In this document: in pieces, positions 33,867 through 64,000 of the stretch | Layout: every line of letters begins with the position of its first letter | How positions within the stretch are numbered: position 1 is the first letter of the stretch | Assembly: GCF_015706575.1 (NCBI RefSeq) | Contig: NW_024037069.1 | Span: 46,102,420-46,166,419 of the forward strand | Reading direction: 5' to 3' | Origin: Patiria miniata | Taxonomy: Eukaryota; Echinodermata; Asteroidea; Valvatida; Asterinidae | Length of the DNA: 64,000 nt | Made by a program: the position numbers and the translations under genes | The notes under the pieces: model-generated | Told to the model about the DNA's origin: nothing | Seen by the model: only the letters and a program-made list of their open reading frames with translations | Database searches by the model: none

Positions 33867-34262
33867 GCCATCAGCCTGGGGCGTTTGGTTGGTATCAAAT
33901 GAGAGGAATAATGCTCATTGTGATTTTTTTGGCATGGTATTCACCCCTACATGTACAAAATGTAGTTGGAAAATATGTGAAAGCATCCAAAAAGCTGCCA
34001 CTGCTGCAATGCTATCACTTTAAAAAAAAATTACAGCCAAAATATGCTTGTTACCACATATAATTAATCTGGTAACAAGCATATTGGCGGTCATTTTGAA
34101 CAAAAAAATTAAAAGTTATGGCACCCAAAAAATTGCCACCCCTCACACTGCAAAGCTATCACACATTTTCCAACTGTAGATGTGCACACCTTGCCAAAAA
34201 TCGCCAGTAACATTGCTCCTTTTGATCACTTGATACCTGTGGCCCAATTTTTGATCCGAAGC
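33867..34262. mobile_element. MITE, family 3, copy A
   Basis: Starts GGCCATCAGCCT like 45892-46152 and shares CAAATGAG, GATTTTTGGCA-type and GGAAAATATGTGA landmarks. An internal hairpin (AATATGCTTGTTACCA against TGGTAACAAGCATATT-type) lies at 34042-34090. The right boundary is uncertain. Confidence 0.6.
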
Positions 34263-34833
34263 TATAGGTAGAAACACCTTTAAGGCAACACCTCAGGAAT
34301 TCCTGATTTCAAAAAGGGATACTAAAAAAATATCAGAAATCAGGTAAAATCCTGACAAATCTCACACCTCAATATTCGATTTTGACCTTCACTGACGTAT
34401 TTTATGTTGGTTGGAGTCCCATCCAATTGATTTTTTCCCTCACAATCACTAGGGACAACACCGAGTATACAGTGTTTATAAAATACGTCGTTGAAGGTCA
34501 AAACCATATATTGAGTTCACATCACCCCGACGCAAACATTCCATCTGATGGATAAATCTCACACCTGGCAAGTACAATACAGAAACAAATCTGAGAAAGT
34601 GGGTCGAGTCGTCCGAGTTCATACATTTGGGCCCCGAAATGTAAGAATTTGAATATCTGGTGAAAAAAAAAAGGTATGCAGAAACTGCCTGAATTTGCAT
34701 AATTACTCAAATTTGAGTCAGAGTCCTTTGGCTGCAAATAGTTTGCACATTTCTTGGATAACTGTGTCAACTTTGTGTCCGAACACTCATATTCCTACTC
34801 ATTTGTACTCCGTAAAGCCTTGATTCTTGCTAT

Positions 34834-35083
34834 AGACTCTCTGCACAAGCACGCCCTCAACGGTTACAAAGAGAGAGTTTGGGAAGAGGACATTCAAACG
34901 CATTGCTGATGGCGTCTGGCTCTCATGCAAAGACACCTTTGCACTGTGCGCATTGGGAATAAAAGTAATCGTGCGTACTTTGCGCCATACACTCCCGATC
35001 CAGTACAGGCATGCGGCTTCGTCCTCAACTTGAGCCCTCGAATGTGGTCAAAAAGGCCCTCTAATGATCGTGTGCGGAGTCCA
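34834..35083. mobile_element. MITE, family 2, copy B
   Basis: Diverged relative of 27996-28248, found by shared landmarks CCCTCAACGG, GCAAAGACACC and GTGCGTACTTTGCG. Confidence 0.65.
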
Positions 35084-35444
35084 CACAACCTATGATTTCA
35101 GTATAATTGGGGATTCAGAAAAGAATCGATAACAACAGTGCTGTGCAAAGAAAAAGAAATTCCGTGGACAGGAGAAAACTGTGAGATTCAGGTTGCAGAA
35201 AATCTCAATTTTTTTCTGCCTCTGCATAGCAACATTTGCGTCCAGGAAAATCAGTAGCGAAAGTTTAATATTGCCTATCAAAAGTCCCACAGAAGCAGTA
35301 CAGCTGTATGTGAATTGCAGTTTATTACAAAGAAAAGATAGGTTCATAAACATGTGCTGTGCCTAAAAACACAGCCCCCCCCCCCAAAAAAAAAAGAAAC
35401 AGGAAATAAGGCTAAGACACAAGCAGCTATATCAAACCAAACAG

Positions 35445-35574
35445 AGCCGTGTCCGAATCCCTTGACTGGAAACAACATGTCACCTATGGAAGCCACTGGG
35501 TAGCAGCTGCAGCCACTTTCCATATAGACTTGTGTGTGATTGCCGGCCGTAGCCCTGTGATTCGGACACGGCTT
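35445..35574. mobile_element. Short MITE (130 bp)
   Basis: Inverted ends AGCCGTGTCCGAATC and GATTCGGACACGGCT, perfect over 15 bases. Confidence 0.65.
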
Positions 35575-35988
35575 AGCCCAAGAAACTGGAGAAACAAGTT
35601 ACACTTAAGACTCCTTTCAAGACAGCAGTGATGAACAATTTAAGGCACATTTTTTTTTAAGACATGTTAGGTACAACTTCCAGAACCTGAGATGCAATTC
35701 TTATGGGGAATATTTTTCTAAAGATTTTTTGTTCAATGGAAAATCATATGATATTTGACTGAGTTCTTACTTTGACTGAGTTCTTACTTTGCAGAACAGT
35801 CTTGATAGGAAAAGAGTTCAAACATGTACATTGTACATGTAACTGATTTGAGTGACGTATCTTTTGCGGCCGAACGCACAACGAAACATTTCTGAAGGTT
35901 TGGAGAAGGGCATATCACATAGATGTACATCACCTTAGTGGCTGGTATGAATGTAAGTGGAGACAAAAGAAATTGTTTTTTAAAGCTA

Positions 35989-36472
35989 CAGTCCATCATT
36001 TGCAGCTATCCAAAAAGTAACTGACGTAATTATTGTCGAAAAACATACTTGGTTGAAAGATAGTAAGAAAACTAAACTCCCTGTGAAATTATTCTTTCTG
36101 GCATGCTGTCATTTTGAAGATTTGAAGAAATCAACAAAAGAAGGCCTTTCCAACGATAAGCGCGCACAAGCGTTGACACGACGCACACACGCATGCGGTT
36201 GCTATAATTCGTCGGTTCAGTGCGCGACATCGCATTGCTGCAATCGACTCGGTGAGAATGTGTCTCGGACGCTGAATTCAGGCCCAATTCAAAACATGAT
36301 TCAGCAACTTTTGATTGGAAAACGAGATCCTAGAATGTTAGTTTTCTCGGAATATACAGCTGAAGCTGAGCTGAAACTTCATCAGGTTAGTTGTTCAGCT
36401 CAGCTTCTTTAGATTCTGAGCACGTTTGTTGCTTCAAACGAACAAAATGCACAAATTACAAATGATGGACTG
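35989..36472. mobile_element. MITE, family 4, copy A
   Basis: Inverted ends CAGTCCATCATTTG and CAAATGATGGACTG with TA on both sides, so it is Tc1/mariner-like by target and ends. Its open frame at 36053-36412 is not conserved in copy B (37988-38475) and is not taken as a gene. Confidence 0.8.
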
Positions 36473-36925
36473 TATCTTAAGTGTATTTTGCCCACTACTG
36501 TCGCCACTGACAAATGGATATATAAAAACACGTGTTTCCTGAGGTCTCTTTTGGTTGGATTAACAAGAGTATAAAAACGACCAGGCTGTTTCTTCACGCA
36601 ACTGAGCTTCCTATCCATTGACAATGTGCATTTCAGTCCCTTGGCATTCTTCAGTAACATCCTCTTTCTGAGCAGATGGGATTACCATGTCAGACAGGAT
36701 TCCCAAAAACATCCTCAAGTACCTCAACATCCGCTTCTTACTTGGTTGCCATGGCTACCTCTGACATCCAACCGGTACTCTCAATAATAGAAGAAAAAAC
36801 TTTTCCTTGGATATAGCTGCATCTCTTGTTCCCTGTGAGTTCTCAACTGTCTCCAAGCAACCTCCTTAGTTACAAGGCATCCACCGCATCTTCCTTAGCA
36901 ATTGTCTCCATCACTTCTCCTCTCT

Positions 36926-58047
<21,122 letters not shown>

Positions 58048-58907
58048 TCTTGTTCATCCACTATCACTTATCGATTTAAATTCCGGGCATTTGACCCAAA
58101 AATTCACAGCCCACCGCCCGTGCACCTTTGCGACTTTACCGCGGGAACACACAAAAGGAATTGTGGGTATATTCGGTCGAGTATCGACTACCAGTACTCG
58201 AAAAGGAGACAATGAGTTGTTCTGAAGTGGGGTACTTTGTCTGGATTTTTTTTCGAAACACCCCGATTTCAGTTGGATCGTGGTGGAAACCGTGGGATTA
58301 ATATAAATTGCCGCATGAAAGAAGCGAGAGCTGTTGTATCTTTTTGTTTATATACTAAATGTAACTCGGAAGAACGGGAAGATTACAAGTAAGCACTTGG
58401 AACGATTAACTCGATACCAACAAATACTTCAACGTAATACTATAGAAGAACTCGATACTATAGAAGATATTTCCTGGACATTATGATGTGCCTTTGGGGG
58501 GGGGGGGCACTAAACTCCCTTATACCAGGCAAGCCGTAAACACTTTTGTGGGATTTAACAACCTTGACATTTCAGATTTTTGATTTTAATAATATGTGCT
58601 TTATTTATCCTAGGAAAAATTAACCGATGAAATTCACTTTAGGGAAAAGGCAATAGTCAGATTTGACTAAACCAGTTAAATTTGACTAGCCATGCATTTA
58701 GGGTCAGCTGGGTGCAACTGAGAATCAGTCAATCTGACTAGATTTTTCCAGTCAGTATTATAAACTTTGGAAAATTAGTTATGCAAATAACTGAAATTGG
58801 AGTCGAACCCAACCACTTTTTTATAGCGTGAAACTTTGTATGTTTAACTAAATTCCTATTCAAAAAACAGTCAATATTTTGACTATAGAAAATCAGAGTA
58901 TCGGTCC
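58048..58907 (-). promoter_or_regulatory. SUZ12 5' UTR and promoter region
   Basis: Sequence upstream of the SUZ12 start codon. There is no TATA box at a plausible distance; the transcription start is probably within 58050-58300. A G tract is at 58496-58507. No repeat was recognised. Confidence 0.4.
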
Positions 58908-59183
58908 ATGGAGGTAGAAGGCTTGTCGGTATTTTGTTGGACAAGTTTACCAGATAAACTGTATACCTCGTCCATAATATCCGATATCGATCCTGTGCAG
59001 CCGTACAGCAAAAAACCGAAACTTGAAAACCTGATAGGGACAGCAACTGATGCGGCACATGCACAGGCGATGATGTCTCTTGGTATAACACCGTCCGACA
59101 CCGCCTTACAGGTTCTAGTCACATGCATGCATGCCGATCCATCATTACCATTCGGCTTCTTTCGACTTAATTCATTCATATAA
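58908..59183 (+). CDS. Unidentified ORF, 91 residues
   Basis: Starts MEVEGLSVFCWTSL, has a basic KKPKLE near the middle, and ends at a TAA. Composition is protein-like (no low complexity), but I recognise no family. The opposite strand is also open (58883-59179). It could be an exon of a divergent gene, a transposon fragment or chance. Confidence 0.2.
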   Translation: MEVEGLSVFCWTSLPDKLYTSSIISDIDPVQPYSKKPKLENLIGTATDAAHAQAMMSLGITPSDTALQVLVTCMHADPSLPFGFFRLNSFI

Positions 59184-59423
59184 CGATAAAAACGTCGCTT
59201 GGCTAAAAAAAAAATCGAGAGCCAACGGCCCGGTATCCTTTGTCGACTCGAAGTGTCTCAAGACTACTGGATATCTTATTTAGTAACTTTTAAAAACAGA
59301 AAAAGGGTGATAGTACTGAGGCCAGCCAAAGGTTGAAAAGTTCTCTAGAAAATAATAACACGGCATTTTGATAGCTGACATCCATGCCAGATCAATTCTT
59401 CGAACCACAACAGACGAGATGTG

Positions 59424-60319
59424 GGTGGATGCCATCGTTGATTTTGACCCTAAATTTACCTAATTTGCATAAATCGTTAATATCTGCCGAATAATATATT
59501 TTCCCCCCAGATTGGGTAGGCCAATTCAATTTTGTTTTGTTTTGAAAATGTTATGTTGGTAATTCTACTTACACATCCTTACTTCAATAACATTTTCTAA
59601 AGCATATAAGTGAGTGAATAATTATGAGTAACGATCCAAAATGATGACTACTATTATACCCCAAGTTGCGCGCATTTAGGGCCTACCTTGTCTCCAGCTA
59701 TATCTTGAAGTAGTCTTACCAAACCTAAGTATTGATGACAAAAACGCCGGGGGAAAACGAGGTGTCTGTTAATTGTTGCCTATATGGGAGACATGAAAAA
59801 GTTCAAGGAAATTAATTCCCAAAATTATTGGGAAGAAAATTAATGGAAAGAAAATATTTTGACACTGACATTAGTGCAAGCAATGATTTTTTTTTTGGGG
59901 GGGGGTGGGGGATTTCCTTGAACTTATTCAAGTTTCCCACGTTAGGCGACCCAAATTAGCCCAGTTTACGTACATCAACCAGTTCGTTTTCCCCGTTTTT
60001 GTTTGGTGAGCTAAATATCAAAAATGTTCGCATGATTTTCCTAAAGGTTTTAATAGGAGTAAGCAACTTGGTGAATTCGAAGCTCATCACTAGGTTTAGC
60101 GAGACTAGTGATGATAATTATTTGAAAACAAGGTAATTGCGCGCAATTTTCGTTAAGGCATGGAAGCAGAATCACCGATATAAATAAACTTTTCAAAAAA
60201 TAAAAAATATTGAATATACCCGTTACCCAATGGGAATAAATATTACAAGGCAGGGATTAACAATGTATTGTATGTATATTATGTTTATTTGGGTCAAAAT
60301 TACGGGGGTGGCATCCACC
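59424..60319. mobile_element. Inverted-repeat element (~900 bp)
   Basis: Ends GGTGGATGCCA then ATTTTGACCC, mirrored at 60281-60319. A second inverted pair lies within: AAGTTCAAGGAAAT at about 59800 against ATTTCCTTGAACTT at about 59912. No ORF. Confidence 0.6.
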
Positions 60320-61867
60320 TTCATTTTCTACTCCATCCTTTGACTGATTGATGTCTGGTGCATGAATTACCAAAAAGTTCTACTTTGGTTGCCTCGGGCA
60401 AGGATGCGGGCCTCAATTATAGAGATGGAGATAATAGTGTCACCTTTCAGATTAAAGTTTCTCGATAATGTTTACCTAGTACCGCTATGATGGGGTGTTA
60501 CATAATAATAGACTGACGGACCAAACACTGTACAGTGCATAGCCTGTGCAGTCGCTTTTCATCATTTGCGGATGTGCACGTATGCGGAACCCACGTACAT
60601 TGTATATTGATTATGGTAGTGGAGCAGCAGCCCAGCAAAACGCGTGTACATTCATGGAGGAATATCTGAGTATATTCCCAGTCATTATGGTTCAGTGAAG
60701 TTCTATACTTCTCTGTTCTGCTTTCAGGACAAAGTTCAACAAAGTTTCGGCACATGTCACCACAGTGTAGAGGTGAGTCAGGCCATGAGAAAACTGTTTC
60801 TGCCAACTCCGCTGGGCAGAGTTTCGACAGGGAGGGAGGAGGACCAGTATGGTTGTTATGTGTACATGCACATGTGTGACACATTGCACGTAGCTTCATT
60901 GACCAATGGAGGAATAAAAACGCGTCCATGATTGACCTACGCCATTGACGGCCTGCCAATCAATGAAATTGGACTTACATCGTTTTCATTGTGTGATTAA
61001 ATCCGTCAATGCTGGCCCCAAAACCACTAATGTTGTTATGTTGAAATCCATGCGCTGTATACAGATGTGCATTTCCGTAACAGGTGGATATGGGGAAGGT
61101 AAGTGTTTTATTTCCCCATGGTCATGATGGTTCATGTGTACAAAATGTTTATGACGTATTTTATGATACTCGAGCGTCGAAAACTTACTGCCCCTGTTTA
61201 TGATCAAACCATGGTCATTCATTCATGATTGTGCACATAGCTCCATAACATCCCTTTTTGTGGGTTACCTTTTGGGGACACCTTGTATTTCTATTTAAAA
61301 AAAAAAAATTTTTTTGAAGTATCTTTAAAATTTGGATAAAGTAGACGGTGCAGCCTTCTTAACTATTTATATATTTTGTAAGAAGAATTCGTATTCATCG
61401 ATAAGTGGTTTTTCTTTTCCTCTGAATTATAGCTATTTGTTTTGTACATGTTTCTTCTACCATACATTTTGGCACTTGTGCAAATCCGATTGAGCTCAGA
61501 TTTGCCACACGTACGGTGTCAAGTTTGTGCAAGGATTGTTGTAGAACATTACCGCCGCGATGATGTTCGGCTGTGGGAAATAAATTAGTTTTACATTAAT
61601 TGATTTTTGTCCCTATTTGCTCAGTACCGCAGGAAACACAGATTGCATGGGCATGTGTTGTATACCAGCTTCAAGACTTGGTTTTGCATACAGTAGCATT
61701 GCGGGAAACACAAATATAGCATCTTTTGTAAAATAAACCAGAATATTTCATAGAGCCATGATTTTGATAGACCTGAAAAGATGCAAAAATATCCAAGCAC
61801 CAAAGAAGCCAAGGATCCGGGCAGTTGAAATAGGGCTCCAAGCAGCGCGCGACGATGGTGGATAAAA
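60320..61867. other. Intergenic DNA, no recognised gene
   Basis: Holds overlapping open frames (for example 60498-60959 on - and 60644-60931 on +) without family resemblance. Splice-like signals frame 60729-60773 on the + strand, but no partner exon is convincing. Confidence 0.4.
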
Positions 61868-62905
61868 TCATATAATATTATTACATAGCGGATTTACAAT
61901 ATCACACAACACACTGACAACATCACATTGACATCACATAATAGATGACAACATCATATAATCACTTACCGGATTGACAACATCACATAATTGACTACAT
62001 CACATAACAGATTGACAACATCACATAATAGATTGACGACATCACATAATAGATTGACTACATCACATAATGCATTGACTCATCACATAATAGATTGTCG
62101 ACATCATATAATGGATTGACTACATCACATAATAGATTGTCGACATCATATAATGGATTGACTACATCACATAATAGATTGTCGACATAATGGATTGACT
62201 ACATCACATAATAGATTGACTACATCACATAATACATTGTCGACGTCATATAATGGATTGAGTATATCACATAATAGATTGACTACATTACATAATTATA
62301 GATTGACAACATCACATAATGGATTGACTACATCACATAATAGATTGACAACATCACATAATAGATAGACAACATCACATAATAGATTGACTACATCACA
62401 TAATAGATTGTCGACATCATATAATGGATTGACTACATCACATAATAGATTGTCGACATCATATAATGGATTGACTACATCACATAATAGATTGACTACA
62501 TCACATACTACATTGTCGACGTCATATAATGGATTGACTACATCACATAATAGATTGACAACATCACATAATAGATTGACTACATCACATAATAGATAGA
62601 CAACATCACATAATAGATTGACTACATCACATAATAGATTGTCGACATCATATAATGGATTGACTACATCACATAATAGATTGACAACATCACATAATGG
62701 CTTGACAACATCACATAATAGATTGTCGACATCATATAATGGATTGACTACATCACATAATAGATTGACGACATCACATAATGGCTAGACAACATCACTT
62801 AATACTAGATTGACGACATCACATAATAGATTGACGACATCAAATAATAGATTGACGACATCACATAATAGATTAACTACACCGCATAATATATCGACAA
62901 CATCA
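61868..62905 (+). repeat. 21 bp minisatellite with a 42 bp higher-order unit
   Basis: About 48 units of a 21 bp repeat (AGATTGACAACATCACATAA plus T). A variant with GTCGACATCATATAAT alternates with GGATTGACTACATCAC in several runs, making a 42 bp dimer. The ORF at 62387-62599 is a repeat shadow. Confidence 0.93.
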
Positions 62906-63618
62906 TCAAATAACGTTTATCCAGTTACATCATAAATTGGTACGTTTGTCGTTCCATACATAGCCACCCGGTGGCGATTTGATGATACCAAACAAAACAA
63001 GACAAGACAAGACAAGTTGACAAGACAAACAAACTCAGGACAAAATGTGCACTATTTTGCTGACGTGAGTTATGTAGATTGCACCATGCTACTACTTCAG
63101 GTCTCATAAAATTATGGGCCATTCAATGCGTCATGTAATGTCCTATGGCCTGGTCCGAAAATTTGGAACTCTCAATACTGTGTATGAGAGTCCCCAAAAC
63201 TTACGGTATTCAAAACATGCAATACAAGAAAATAAACTGGCACCTGAAACAACCAGTCCACTACCGCTTCAGTACTGCATCAATCAAACTGCGCCAAAAG
63301 AAACATGTGGCATGAACTGGGTAGTCTCTAATATACACATTTCTCTAAAGTCAGCCACCAGACTAATGACACTGAATGAAGATGTCAGTCTTTTCAAATA
63401 GTTGGACCATGGTTGGACATGTACCAGTCTAGTCTTTAGCCTCCTGATGTTTAAATCACTTGACTTTCTCACGTGCAAAAACATTGAAGAAAAAAACTCC
63501 TTAAAAATTGAATTGAGTCTGCAAACTTGGTTGGTGAAATACTGAGGACCTTTTCTTTGCCCAATGGAATTGAATTTAGTTTTGCACGTTTCAGAGTACC
63601 CCGTGCAGGTCTCAGTGT
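62906..63618. other. No recognised gene
   Basis: Contains a short ACAAG tract at about 62997-63024. The 95-residue frame at 63114-63401 has no recognised relatives and its reverse strand is also partly open. Confidence 0.4.
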
Positions 63619-63809
63619 TGTAATGTCCGTGACAGAGTACTTAAGAGCTCAGTCAATAAATAAACATGCAGAGAAAATGTATTTTTCAAATCTTATACAT
63701 CCCTCATCTGGATTAATGCATCAAGGAGATTACATTATAGTTTGGATCATTTTCTCTGAACCGTTATCACAATGTATCACGGACCGTTGGCTCTGTCACG
63801 GACATTACA
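63619..63809. mobile_element. MITE (191 bp)
   Basis: Perfect 18-19 bp inverted ends TGTAATGTCCGTGACAGAG and CTCTGTCACGGACATTACA. The reading frame across it (63527-63844) is therefore not considered a gene. Confidence 0.7.
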
Positions 63810-64000
63810 CACTTAATAATGAAATTGCTCGTACACAGATTTAAAATATTGAAATGTGTTCTATGTTTTTGGCACCGAAGATCGAAACCAGAATATACTA
63901 AAATTTGACGTGTAAGATAGAGGAGGCTTGTTCTGAAAAGGGAAACCTGTTAATGTGCACACAAACTGCAGTTGACTCCTGATTACTGCATATCTTTAAA

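Noticed and set aside
58980-59040. KKPKLE on the + strand as the SUZ12 N-terminus (human has KKPKME)
   Set aside because: Wrong strand; the true exon 1 with QADHELFLQAFE is at 57948-58047 on the - strand.
60498-60959. 153-residue ORF on the - strand
   Set aside because: Cys- and His-rich by chance, no domain seen, and open frames exist on the opposite strand too.
63527-63844. 105-residue ORF on the + strand
   Set aside because: More than half lies inside a 191 bp MITE with perfect inverted ends.

Overview
The window is nuclear DNA from an animal. It has split genes with GT-AG introns, a replication-type histone H1 gene with a 3' stem-loop, tRNA-derived SINEs of a type I associate with sea urchins and their relatives, and dense short inverted-repeat elements. 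A marine deuterostome invertebrate is most likely, with echinoderm as first guess and hemichordate or amphioxus not excluded. That identification is inference.

Layout. Positions 1-19856 are one kind of structure: an 11,299 bp non-coding foldback element, complete at 8550-19848. It is preceded head-to-tail by the last 8,541 bp of a second copy that looks identical. Each copy is a forward array of ~382 bp units, a central nested foldback built from ~201 bp units, then a reverse array, capped by inverted ends rich in GCCGCGTATTC. Eight-base repeats TCTGACCT and TCTGCCCT flank the complete copy. From 20071 to 25563 on the + strand lies HAUS2 (augmin subunit), reassembled from five exons (214 residues). 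An intergenic stretch with a pogo-like MITE and an 11 bp minisatellite leads to an intact single-exon histone H1 gene (30480-31151). From 58047 down to 36926 on the - strand lies SUZ12, the Polycomb PRC2 subunit, reassembled here as 15 exons whose phases all agree (722 residues). Beyond SUZ12 are inverted-repeat elements, a 21 bp minisatellite and otherwise featureless DNA.

The three genes are all chromosome-related (spindle microtubule branching, linker histone, H3K27 methylation), but they are separately transcribed and I see no sign of a functional cluster.

The most unusual material is the mobile DNA. (1) The giant foldback carries one motif set (AAGTGTACC, TTTTGGTTTCAG, TCACGTGA) about every 190 bp. 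(2) Three further elements have 8 bp target duplications and ends or interiors made of iterated short motifs. (3) In five of the 18 introns an inverted-repeat element begins 10-27 bases after the 5' splice site. No transposase-coding gene was found, so all these elements appear non-autonomous. Comparisons between copies were made by eye.
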